DNA from: Pegoplata infirma
Lineage: Eukaryota > Arthropoda > Insecta > Diptera > Anthomyiidae
Length of the DNA stretch: 64,000 bases
Reading direction: 5' to 3'
Assembly (NCBI GenBank): GCA_963921195.1
Contig: OY992538.1
Location: 3,224,001-3,288,000 of the forward strand
Positions within the stretch are counted from its first letter, which is position 1, and each line of letters starts with the position of its first letter. Below are positions 11,787-22,330 of this stretch, piece by piece. Below the pieces are notes generated by a model. That model ran no database searches and had not been told where the DNA came from. It saw nothing but the letters and a program-made list of their open reading frames with translations. The position numbers and the translations under genes are program-made.

Positions 11787-11982
11787 TTTTTTTTTTTTTA
11801 TTTTATTAAGAATTACCACATAATTACAAATCATATACTAATTTTACCTAACCGAGAACTGGTAGCAATGACCTTCGTCTCGTTGTAGCGAAACAGACCA
11901 AGGCCTCTGGTGGGAATCGAACCCACAACCCCCAGACTCATAGGCTAGCACGCTACCAAATAGCCTACTGGAGCGCCTACCT
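11787..11982 (-). mobile_element. tRNA-derived SINE
   Basis: Read on the minus strand it begins near 11982 with a tRNA-like head: A box TAGGCTATTTGG (11967-11956) and, 32 bases further on, a perfect B box GGTTCGATTCC (11923-11913) within a T-arm-like GTGGGTTCGATTCCCAC. A body of about 100 bp follows, and the element ends in an A-rich tail (T-run 11787-11808 on the plus strand). Exact 13-bp duplications GAATTAAAGAATT flank it at 11774-11786 and 11983-11995, as expected for LINE-assisted insertion. It lies inside the 10449-12019 element. RNA polymerase III would drive it from the internal boxes. It is not a functional tRNA gene. Confidence 0.88.
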
Positions 11983-12019
11983 GAATTAAAGAATTAATTC
12001 TTTCGAACCTTTGCCAGTG

Positions 12020-12758
12020 ACATATCCAACTGATTCTTATAGATTTTTCTCTCATGAATCCAAATCTGACATCAAATTTTTTTTCTAGCACGTACCGTTT
12101 TTTGAATATCCGCAGTTAAAAAGTCAAAAAAACCAATAAAAAAATTATAAAAAAACCCGTCCCCATATGCTTTTTTAACTTTAGTAATACCATTTTCTCA
12201 TAATTCATATGTTTTTTTAAAATCCACGCCCACAAAAGGGGCCGCACAGTGGACCAAATGTTGAATCTGGTGAGCAGTTGGTCGAAAAATGAAGTTTTTA
12301 CAATATTGAATTAGTATCGCATATATGATTGCACTATTCCTACCTTACTTAACGCTAATAAAATTTCTTTGTTTATTGCAAAAACACCATCGTAGTAGGC
12401 AGCCAAACATGCGTAATTAGTTTTTATAAAAAAATTTCTTCAAGTTCTGTGTAGACGTGTTGATTGTTTAAACTGCTACTTTACGACCGTATTAAGGCAA
12501 TTTATCAAATTATTTGTTATATTTTAACCTCAAGGAATATATATTTGAAGCTAATTTGTGTTGTTGTTCGTAAAAAAACGTAAATTAAAAAGAGAGTCCA
12601 CAATGGAATTATTTTTCAAGCAAACTTGAATTTTGTTAATGAATTTAGGTACCAATCCCGCTTACTTCTGTAGGGTTTTTACATGATTTCAAAAGAATAG
12701 ATATTGAGCTCCAATATAATAAAAAAATTGGCTGCTGGTTTTTGCTGGTTTTTGTTTT
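12020..12758. other. Gene-free stretch
   Basis: No gene is seen. Around 12220-12260 a phrase CCACGCCCACAAAAGGGG resembles internal parts of the TCCG-block repeat (compare 11500-11530), suggesting an old fragment. Confidence 0.4.
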
Positions 12759-12759
12759 T

Positions 12760-13183
12760 CAGTCGATCTAGCGATGTCCGTCCGTCTGTTTAAAACACGA
12801 TAACTTTCAAACGGCAACTCTGTTGCTGCTGACGCTTGTCATATATATTTTCAATTTTCCTAGTCAGGTTGGTATTGAATATCAGCCAAATCGGTCCAGT
12901 GGTTCAGAAATTGTAAGCAAAAACCGTGAATTTCAGATTGGTGTACCTTGAATTTACGTTAAAAAAAAAACACCTAAACGTTTTAAATGACATTGATGAG
13001 CCACAAAAATATTTTGCTGACTATTTTTGACATTCTCAAACATTTTTTAACCCAATGTTAAAATTTTACAAGCAAAAAAAAATTTAAACTCAAAAAAAAA
13101 TTTTCACTCAATTTTTTTTTTTTTTACAGAAATGAGTAAAAAAATATTTTTTTTACTCAAAATAAAATATTTCTTTTCTAAAC
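12760..13183 (+). repeat. TCCG-block repeat, internal part, cut off by a foldback
   Basis: It opens at CAGTCGATCTAGCGATGTCC and has the landmarks AATCGGTCCAGTGGTTCA and GTGAATTTCAGATTGG shared with the 16118 copy. It ends in ACTCAAAATAAAATATTTCT just before the TA at 13184, where the foldback 13186-16030 begins. Confidence 0.6.
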
Positions 13184-13185
13184 TA

Positions 13186-16030
13186 CCCGAGTAAAAATTT
13201 TTATATGATGCAATATATTATGATATGTAATACAATATATAATTATACGCAATTTGATCTGAAAAATGGTGGATGTTTTTGCATTAAAAAAGATCAACTT
13301 GTATAAAATATGATTTGATTTCATCCGAGCTTTAACCAGACATTGCAATATATTGGTGGATCTAATTAGATGTAATTGCATAAAAACATATAAAATCCTG
13401 GTGTTTTTTGGTTTGGGTTGAGATACAGCACAGGTCAACGATACATTCACCAAACATATAATTTTCTAAAACAAAAGATATTTGGGTACGCTTCGAACCA
13501 GATAGGTGATAAACATAACCCTAACAAGGAAATATTTAGGAGCATTTTAAAAAGTTTTTATACTTTGCCTAAAAAACTTAGAAAATTTTTGGTTAATTAG
13601 AAACATTTATAGTTATATATGGAACAGAATGAGAAATATATAATTTTATATTAAATTATACAGAAAAACAAATTTTGTATTGACCCTCATATAATTTTAT
13701 ATAATTATATCAACCGTACGCCTTTTAATCCGAATCATGATTCAATTATTGACTGCATTTAAAAAATTTTGAAAATATCTCACGCGATGTATAATCATAT
13801 ATGATTTATTATGTTTGCATCAAGTTATATATTGTTATATATGTTTATTTTTACTCGGGAACATATTATTTAATATATTTGTATATGGCCATACACAGTA
13901 CTTTATACAATTATATTTAAATGTATATTGTATTAAGTTTTACACCCAAAATTTAATATGGTGTCATATAAAACAATATCGAATCATGTGTTGCTTCACA
14001 TACAATATATAAAGCTTTATTAAATTAGATATTGTATATTATATTTTGTATGACTCCATAAATGACCTCATACAAGATTAGATAGATAAATATATGATAT
14101 ACAACTCTATGTCTGACCTCATACAAGATGAGGTATACATATATGGGTGAAATCAAAAAATGTCAGTGTTTTTGAGCCAAAATTGTACAAACAAAAAAAT
14201 TTAATTTTTGGTGAATTTTTTTATTAAAATCGATATGTTACATCACTACTAACATAACTATAAAAAATCTCTTCTACAAATTGTTTCAAACAAATTTTAT
14301 CGACAATTTTATGATTTTTTTGGTGACGGAGTTTACATTCACCTTAGAAAAATACATTAAATTTTTAAAATTTTTTTTGAAAACATTTTGTTGTAATTTA
14401 AAAAACTTATTAATGTAATAACAAACAATTTTTGTTATTACGATTTTTTTCTTGTTTTTGTTATTAAAGATTTTAAAATTATTTTTTTTTTAACAGGATT
14501 TTTCTTAGGAAACGTAAAATTAATTTATGATTATATCTGTTAAAATGAGTTTTTTTTATTTTTTGAATGGCTAGTGTTAATATTTGCATCGGTTTTAACA
14601 ACTACATAAAGTTATTTATTGCTTTCTGCAAAAAAAAAAAAAAAGTTGACGGAGTTTACAGAGACGGAGTTTACATTTCGTCACTTTTTGACCTTTTTTT
14701 CAAAAACTATTTGTCGGAAATTGGTTTCCGAAAAAAAATCATTAGATGTCAACTAGATACGTCAAAATATGACGATATTTCAGATACTCGCTAAGTAGTT
14801 TTGTTGTAAACGTGGAGACGGAGTTTACAGCATTTTTCGATTTTTCATTTATGATTTAGCTTTTCATACCGGGAAATTAATATGCAATGAAAAAACTTGA
14901 AACCAATGATGCACAATGATACTTTATAGCCTCGCGTTTAATAAATGGGGCAATAACATATTATTTTTCTAAACATAATACGTCAAAAACAACAAAATTT
15001 TCGGGTTCCACAATGTCTAAAAAAATTGTCGAAAAATCGTTACACAATTGAAGACGTGTTTGCATGGGTAAACGAGATAGTTATGACTATATAAAAAAAT
15101 TTTTTAAGAACGTCAACATTCCCTCCTTAAAAATGTAGTCAATTATTAAGCTCTTGGTTTAATGGTTTTTAAGATATAACCGGTTAAAGTTTAAAAACTG
15201 AAATGGTTATTGGCGACGGAGTTTACATTTGGCCTACAAAAATGAAAATAACTTGTTTAAAATAGCTTATTTATATCCAGAATGATGTTAGTTATGTATA
15301 ACGGCAATGTATATGACTTTGTACAAAAGAAAATATGCGAATACTTTAACCTATTTATGAGATATTACACGATTACATGGTTTGGTTGACATTTTTTGAT
15401 TTCACCCATATATATGGTGCCGAATAGGGGGAAAAAGTTTTCTAAGTCCCGAGAAAATTTTTTAAAATTTTCAGACACAAATAATTCTTGAATTTTGGAG
15501 TTAAGAATTTCATTAAAAATGATTTAAACAAAAAAAAATTTAGCCAAATTTTGAAAAATTTTACAAGTCCCGAAAAAGTTTTGTAGAATTTTCTAAGTCC
15601 TGGATAAAAAATATTTTTGGTACATTTTTTGCGTTTTCAACTAAAAATTTATTAACAAAGTTTTAAGAAAAAAATTTTTAAATTTTGATTTTTTTTTTTA
15701 AATTTCTAAGTCCCGGACACAATTTTTTTTTGGCAATTTTTTTGCATTTCCCGATAAAACTTGGGATAAATTTGAAAATTATAAGATAAAAAAAATATTT
15801 TATTCAAAATTCTACATATTTTATCTTACAATATAAAATTATACACAATTATATAAACCCAATATTCGGACCAAAAACGATCATATTTAATCTAATATAA
15901 CAAATTTCGAGCTATTTTGATCCACGAATTTCATCATCTTATTTTATCCAAATACGTGTTGGGCCATACTAAATTATATATGGCTCAATTTCAAATTATG
16001 TATGGACCTGTATATTTACTTTTAGTCGGG
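13186..16030. mobile_element. CCCGAGTAAAAAT-type foldback (TA-flanked), host to a nested element
   Basis: The left end CCCGAGTAAAAAT and the inverted right end (ATTTACTTTTAGTCGGG) are bounded by TA at 13184-13185 and 16031-16032. The arms are AT-rich and full of ATATAATTATAT-like and CATATATG-like units. An extra inverted end, TTTTTACTCGGG, sits at about 13848-13859, so the copy may be compound. The right side (15430-15780) repeats TTCTAAGTCCCG, a motif shared with the related element at 58447-60172. A second element (14145-15407) interrupts it. Confidence 0.65.
14145..15407. mobile_element. GGGTGAAATCAAAAAATGTC element with five internal 13-mers
   Basis: Ends are a 21-bp perfect inverted repeat starting GGGTGAAATCAAAAAATGTC at 14145-14165 and 15387-15407. 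AT-repeat DNA continues the symmetry outward (ATAT), so the exact duplication is ambiguous. The interior is not palindromic. It carries five direct copies of GACGGAGTTTACA at 14325, 14648, 14663, 14817 and 15215. A 75-residue open frame (14567-14794) overlaps three of them and resembles nothing I know. Confidence 0.6.
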
Positions 16031-16117
16031 TATCGAAAAGCTAAGATTATTTGTTCTAGGATTCTAAGATTCTCTTAAGAAAAAATCTATAGGAAAAAGT
16101 CTCATATTCAGTATAAA

Positions 16118-16925
16118 TTTTATACCCTCCACTCTAGTGATAGAGGGTATATATAAGTTTATCATTCCGTTTGTAACACCACGAAATATTTGTCTAGGAC
16201 CCCAAAAAGTATATATATTCATGATCCTCGGTCGATTTTAAGACGATCTAGCTATGTCCGTCCGTCTGTCTGTCTGTTGAAAACACTTTAACTTTTGAAA
16301 GATTTTACGGAGGCTCCTCAAGTTTGGCATACATGTTGAGCATTTTCCTGGTCAGGCTGGTATTGCAAATCTGCTAAATCGGTCCAGTGGTTATAAGCAA
16401 AAGAGTGAATTTAAGCAAGGGTTTTTCGCGAATTTACGAGATAAAACACGCGTAACTTTCGAACGACATTCTAAGGGTGCTGAAGTGTGGCATTTATATT
16501 TTTCGTTCCTCTGGCCCGATTCGTTTTATATCCCAGCCAAATCGGTCCGGTGGTTCAAAAGTAACAAGCAAAACCCTGAATTTCAGATTGGTTTCACCTA
16601 AAATTCAAGTGTTGAAAAACCGAGTTATAAAAAAGCATGCTTTAAAAACAATGATAAGCCACAAACTTACTTTAGAGATTATTTTTGTCCCTCAGAAATA
16701 TTTTTACACTAAAAGAAAAAAATTATACTCGAAAAAAACTTTACACTCAAAAAAAAATTAGTTAATTATTTTTTTTTTTAATGACAAAAAAAGTTTTTTA
16801 CTTAAAATAAAATATTTCTGATCAAAATTGTATATTTTTTTCATATTAAAAAATTTACTATCCTTTAAAAAGGGCATTTATAGATTCGGCCAAGTCGAGT
16901 TTAACTTTCATACTTGTTCATATTG
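16118..16925 (+). repeat. TCCG-block dispersed repeat, complete-looking copy
   Basis: It starts TTTATACCCTCCACTCTAGT and the first line forms a small hairpin (ACCCTC...GAGGGTAT). Then come CATTCCGTTTGTAACACC, AGGACCCCAAAAAGTATA and GATCTAGCTATGTCC with the CCGTCTGT block. Two rounds of AATCGGTCC(A/G)GTGGTT follow, and the end is GATTCGGCCAAGTCGAGTTT then CATACTTGTTC. This copy shows the continuous GGGTATATATAAG site that is split by an insertion at 28080. Confidence 0.75.
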
Positions 16926-17019
16926 AAAAAGGCTAATACATTCTTCGTATAGAAAAATTCTTAAATTTATCCTGAAGAAAATTTTCTTAAATTATTGTTT
17001 CTGTAACAGTCGCGCTCAG

Positions 17020-17225
17020 GCTCTAATTATAATTATGTATTATAATTTTTTGATTTGTTATATATGGTTTTGAATTGAGAAAACTGTGAAAGAAAAATTT
17101 TTAATTTTTCTAAAAATTTAAGACATTGTTTCTTACTAGTTTCATATTATCCAGTTATAATAATCTTCAGAAAAACTTTTAATGTCAAATAAATTCAGTT
17201 AAAAGTCAATAGACTTATTTTTCCA
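17020..17225 (-). mobile_element. Tail of the SINE-like family found in the 60474-61988 palindrome
   Basis: AGGCTCTAATTATAATTATG, TTAAGACATTGTTTCTTACT, ACTAGTTTCATATTATCCAG and ACTTTTAATGTCAAATAAAT follow in the same order as in the left arm of the 60-62 kb palindrome, without the tRNA-like head. Orientation is given relative to the head of that family. Confidence 0.6.
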
Positions 17226-17339
17226 ATAGAAAAATGAAAATATTCCGATATTTTATTCTTATAAAAAACTCTATGATTCAAAACATCAAAGATTAAAAAA
17301 ACTTTTTTCCTAACAAAAAATTCGAACATAATTTTCTTT

Positions 17340-17820
17340 TCTCCTTCCTTTTTCAGATTTTTTCGAAAGAAAAATTATCTGGTTTTATATAAAGATTTTC
17401 CTTATAAAAAATTCTCAAATTTTTCCTATATAAAAATTCTCACATATTTTTTTATAGAAAATTCTCACATATTTTTTTATAAGAAAAATTTCCAAATTAT
17501 TTCTATAGAAAAATTCTCCAGTTTTTCCTTTAGAATTTCCAAATTTTTCGTCTAGAAAAGTTTTTATATTTCGTATAGAAAAATTGTAATATTTTTATAG
17601 AAAACCTCTAAAACTCCAAGACTATTTCTTAAGTTTTTCCAATTGAAAAGTTTGCACAGTTATCCTATAGAAAAGTTCTAAAGTTTTTTCTATAGAAAAA
17701 TTCGCAAAATAATCCTGTAGAAATTCTCAAGTATTTCTATAGATAATTACTACATTTTTTTTAAATAGAAAAGTTCTTATATTCCGGGACATTTTTTATT
17801 AGAAAAATTTGGTTAGGGTG
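17340..17820 (+). repeat. Degenerate tandem repeat, TTTCTATAGAAAAATTCTC units
   Basis: Units of about 30-40 bp, variants of CTATAGAAAAATTCTCAAAT, follow one another from about 17380 to 17800. The same degenerate motif fills 47970-49050 inside another element. Confidence 0.6.
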
Positions 17821-17829
17821 GAGGGGGAT

Positions 17830-19055
17830 TTACTTTCCCCACGCATAGATAATTAAAACTGAGTTTAAATGTCAACAAAAAAACATTTTAAAATTATTAA
17901 ATTATGTAATTTTAGTTTTAGTTTAATGCATTTTTTTGAGTGTATATTATGAAAACTTTTCTAAATATGTTTTTCTGTTTCGTCTTGGGCCAGAAAATGT
18001 TCTAGGTAACGTAATGACAAAAAAAAAATGTTGAGAAAACTGTGAATAAAAAAAAATCGTCGTAAAAAATAAAGAACCAGAAAATGAGTAGAGATTTATT
18101 TAAACTAATTTTCATAAAAAACAACAAAGATGGAAAATTATTTTAAGATTTTTTTTTTTCTTCTGTCAACTTTTAGAGAAAAAGATAAATGAAATAAAAA
18201 AAATTTACATTTCCTAGTAACAAACAAGTATGTACAACTAAAATTGTGTAAAATTACAAGAAGATACAAACTAAATTAGACTAAATTGAATAACGATGTC
18301 ATAATAAATTATGTTAAAATAAAAATACTTTTTTTTTTCTTTTATGATTGTTGATGGGAATTATATTAAATAAGCTTGAATAGTTTATAAAGGTCAAAAT
18401 AATTTAAATTATTTAATTTTCATTGTTATTTTTTTTTTTCAATTAAATTATTTAAAAACTGTATAAAATGTCACAAATAATTATATTTACTGAGATTTAT
18501 GTGTGGTCTACCTAGTTTGTCATTGCATGTTGTAATATTAACAAAAAAAAAAAACATTACACAAAAAATTTAAAAATAACACAAAATGTGCAAATATTCG
18601 CTTATTATTATTAATAATAAGTAAAGCCATAAAAACATTATTTAATACAAGTAATTTTTAAATAAATGGTCAAATTGCACACATATGTCAAGTTAATTAC
18701 CAACAATTTTGTGTGACATATGTACATACATACATACACGCATGCAAATAAATATTGTATATGTAATTTACAACTGACTGATCTTTAACATAAATAACTA
18801 AAATCCAGAGAAGTAAAAACCAAATGACATTAAACAAATTTACTTTTTTTAAAGGATCAGGGATCTTGGCAAAGCTCCTTTGTAAGGGAGCTATTGAAAA
18901 CATCTTTAAAAGTTCAAGAAAAGTTAATAAAAATAAGGCAATTTAAAAAATATAAAAAAATATTAAGGACAAATATTGATATGTTCAATCAGGAAAGTTC
19001 TAAAAAATTAACAGAAATCAAGGAGAAAAGTAAAATTTGACTTGAATACCGTCAA
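17830..19055. other. Gene-free AT-rich stretch with ACAT microsatellite
   Basis: Contains a right-end phrase TTTTTTTGAGTGTA at about 17932 (CACTCAAAA family) and a (ACAT)n microsatellite at about 18716-18745. No gene is recognised. Confidence 0.4.
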
Positions 19056-19059
19056 CAAT

Positions 19060-19566
19060 GCCTCCTTCTCAGTGATAGTAAATTTTTTAATGAGATAAAA
19101 ATTATAAATTTTTGAAAATACTTAACTTTGAGTAAAAACCTTTTTTTAGTAATTTAAAAAAAAAAAAAAAAACTAATTTTTTTTTGAGCGTAAATTTTTT
19201 TTCGAGTATAATTTTTATTTGTGTGTATTTTTTTTAGTGTAAAATGTTTTTGAGTGACAAAAATACGTTGTAAAATATTTTTATGACTTATCAATGTTTT
19301 TAAACTTGCTTAACGGTTATTCAACATGCAAATTTAAGGTGAAACCAACCTGCAATTCACAGTTTTGCTAATAACTTTTGAACCCTTGGACCGATTTTTC
19401 TGAAACTCAATACCAACTAGACCAGGAAAATAACCAATATATCTTCGAACTTAAGCAGCCTCAGTAAAGTTTTTCAAAAGTTAGTGTGTTTTTATAGACA
19501 GACGGAAAAACAGATTTTAAGACATCGCTAGATCGTCTTAAAATCGATCGAGGATCATCAATATGA
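19060..19566 (-). repeat. TCCG-block repeat, minus strand, truncated
   Basis: Read on the minus strand it has GATCCTCGATCGATTTTAAG, GACGATCTAGCGATGTC, a CCGTCTGT remnant, TTCCTGGTCTAGTTGGTATT and TTTACTATC near the 3' side, matching the 16118 copy in order. The TATACCCTCC start is missing. Confidence 0.65.
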
Positions 19567-20072
19567 GGCATTCCATACCAAATGTCCCGCTACAGAAAAA
19601 CATGTGTTCCGTAAATTTCTGAATAGGTTGTTTGGATAGCCCTATATGGAACTAAGAAAATTGCGTTTTTGGTTTTTCAATTTTTCAAAAACTGGGCTCA
19701 GGAGGCGTGGTCAAATATTGGAAAAATGGTCAAATTTGTTCCGAGTTGCCTTGATTAAATATTTATCACATTAAAACTGAATGCACCACAATCTCAAAAA
19801 TTTACATCCTTATATAGTTTTGAATGGGCTATCGATTATTTTTTTTTTTTTTTTGGAAAATTTTCAGAACCCGTTCTGAAATTTTCCATTTTTTAAAAAT
19901 GTCAATTTATTAAAAAACATGCCACCTTTTTTTTTTTCTTAATTAATTTTTTTTTAAGTTTAGATGTTTGTCCATCCACACAAAAAAAAATCAGAAACAC
20001 ATTATTCCTTTTTTTCGAGAAAATAGCATTTGAACTTTAAATTTCATGCCAATTTTGTAATTTGCTTTTTTT

Positions 20073-21006
20073 AACCGATTTTAAATTTTTAACTGGTTTG
20101 GATGGAAGAGGGATAGGGCTTTCCATGTGTGTGAATTGGTCTACGCATATAAGAAAGATATCTACTAATTTTTTCTATAATATCTTATTTTTTTTTATTT
20201 TTTGAAAAATTTTCGAGTTTATCGATTTTTTTCTGCTATAGTTCGTTTAACAACCTTTATATTTATAAACGTAATTTTAAAGAAAATTTAATTCTGAATA
20301 CGATGAGCTTTATCCTGAAAAAATCAGATACGAATTGACAGAGTTGTGATAATTTTTCTAAAAAAGAAAATTAAGAATTTGCAGGAACTCGCCCTTCAGA
20401 TAACCCAGGAAAAACAAAATAAAATTATCATAAGAGGTCATGTACAATATTTTTAAAGGTATTTGGCGAGCTGAATCCGAATTTGGCCTTTAAATTGCTC
20501 TTTCTTGTCAGGTTTTTGAGATATTTAACGTAAATTGATATATCAAAAACTTAATAAGATAGAGCAATTTCAAGGTCAAATTCGAATTCAGAGGGCCACA
20601 TCCTTTAAAATAATGATACGCGACCTCTCAGTATGTTCGTTTATTTTTTTATTTTTTTTTTGTCTGGGTTGTCCAAACGGCAATTTCATGCAAAATCTTA
20701 ATTTTCTTTTTAGAAAAATTATCACAACTCTGTCAATTGTTATTTGATTTTTTCGCCATAAAGCTCATCGTATTCACAATTAAATCTTCTTTAAGAATAT
20801 GTTTATAAATATAAATATTGTTGAAAGAACTATAGCAGAAAAAAATCGATAAACTCAAAAAATTTTCAAAAAATAACAAAAAAATTAGATATTCTTGAAA
20901 AAATCAATAAATATCTTTCTTATATGTATAGAACAATTCACACACATAAAAAGCCTTCTTCTATCCTTCTTCTATACAAAACAGTAAAAAAATTTAAAAT
21001 CGGTTG
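20073..21006. repeat. Large inverted repeat centred near 20540
   Basis: Arms pair through AAAATTTTCGAGTTTATCGA / TCGATAAACTCAAAAAATTT, CTGCTATAGTTC / GAACTATAGCAG, CGATGAGCTTTAT / ATAAAGCTCATCG and ATAAGAGGTCATG / TACGCGACCTCTC. The centre is GTAAATTGATATATC. The arms fade outward beyond 20045 and 21035, so true termini and duplication were not resolved. Upstream 19570-20070 may belong to the same element. Confidence 0.65.
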
Positions 21007-21069
21007 AAAACTTCTTAAGTTACACGTGGTTTAGTGAGAATAGTCCCAAAAAAACGTTTTTTGACAATA

Positions 21070-21887
21070 CCCAGGCAGAAACTGCCAACCGTTCCAAAGA
21101 AAAAGGCTCGGCAAAGCACTTAATTTTTTGTGTAGAAGGTAGTATGAATTCGAAAAAGTGCTTTCCAAGCGCTTTGCCAATGTTTTCTATTTAAATCCGT
21201 TCAAAATATAAATTTTTTATTAAAATTTATTAATTTTCATAACAATTGGAATGTTTTTTATTTCCCTGCAGGATTAGTGACCGGTTTTTAATAGTTCTCA
21301 TGATATGTCACTTATACACAATGACCCACATATTACAAACTTGACACCTTTTATGTAAAAACACCTGTTTCTTTCGTGAGGAAGTGTCTTAAACTTCGGA
21401 TATGAAATGTCACTGGGCCTATCCCTTTGGAACACAACCCGTTTTGGTTCAATACACCACCTTATTTTCGGGAATTTTTAAAAAAATTTTCCTAAAAGCA
21501 TTTTTAAGAAAACGGAAAACAAAATTTTCTAGGAAAATATTTCAAAGTTTGTCGACATTTTTTTTTAATCCTAATAAATTAGTCAATCAATTTTTTATCC
21601 TAATTAATAAATTTCTTTATTCAAATAAACACCAAAAAAAGTTGTGTCTTATGGACTTATACAATTTAGATACGTCCCATATTTTTGTTCTAAAAGTGCT
21701 ATAATAGTACCATATTTTTTGTTTTTTAAGCGCTTTCAAAGCGCTTTAAAATAGTAACGGCATACCGTTTACCGTGGTTATCATTTTGGACGCTGGGAGA
21801 GTACTAAACTGTGAAGCTTTCCCAGCACTCAAGCGACCATAAAAAGTACTTTGCCAGCGCTCTCCCGTTCGTATTTTTCTGCCTGGG
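21070..21887. mobile_element. CCCAGGCAGAAA-type element
   Basis: Ends CCCAGGCAGAAA and inverted TTTTTCTGCCTGGG. Both arms carry GCGCTTTGCCAA/AAAGCGCTT and AGTACTTTGCCAGCGC-like units. Flanks are TA and AA, one mismatch from a 2-bp duplication. A 100-residue open frame inside (21402-21704) has no recognised similarity. Confidence 0.55.
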
Positions 21888-22099
21888 AAACTTTAAAATT
21901 TGAGGGTGTCTGGCAAGTTTGCTGGGCATATTTGTGATCTTTTCCACAAGACCTACAACTTTAACTACTTCATTTCAAAAGTATATTCGATTTTGTGTTT
22001 TTTGTAGCACGGTGTAATTTTAATACAATGTTAAAAAAAAATTAATAATTAAAAAAAAAAAGTTGATTGCCAGCGGAGACGATCCTTAGATCTTGCTAT

Positions 22100-22330
22100 T
22101 AAACAAAAATTTACCCAATTTTTAATAGTAAAATTACATGCATTTTTTTTTTTAGTGCACTCTAATTAAAATGATTTCAGTTTTTTTACTATAAATTGGG
22201 TAAATTTACACAAATTGCGTAATTCTACTTAATAGTATTGGAAATTAACTCAACTTATAGTAGTATTTTTTTGAATTTGTTGAAATTTACCCAATTTATA
22301 GTAGGAAACTGGACTCTTTTTGTTAGGATG
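22100..22330. repeat. Small inverted/direct repeat cluster, TTACCCAATTTATAGTA units
   Basis: ACCCAATTTTTAATAGTAAA at 22117, its inverse ACTATAAATTGGGTAAATT at about 22189, and TTACCCAATTTATAGTAGG at about 22287 suggest a decayed palindromic MITE. Confidence 0.45.

Larger units (their letters stand above)
10449..12019. mobile_element. GAATTAATTC-rich foldback, hAT-like, carrying two later insertions
   Basis: The left end CAGTGACCAGAGCTTCGAA and the inverted right end (TTCGAACCTTTGCCAGTG) are imperfect inverted repeats. Both are followed inward by many GAATTAATTC/GAATGATTC units (10460-10730, 10870-11035, 11755-11786, 11983-12005). The possible 8-bp flanks AGACTTCC and ACATATCC agree at only 5 of 8 positions, so the class is uncertain. 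A TCCG-block repeat (11041-11755) and a SINE (11787-11982) are inserted in it. Confidence 0.5.

Noticed and set aside
10449..12019. Firm hAT assignment from 8-bp flanks
   Set aside because: Only 5 of 8 flanking bases agree, so it was kept as a low-confidence class.
16477..16761. 94-residue open frame
   Set aside because: Lies in the TCCG-block repeat, and other copies do not keep the frame.
21402..21704. 100-residue open frame inside the CCCAGGCAG element
   Set aside because: No transposase motif; AT-biased composition like chance frames nearby.
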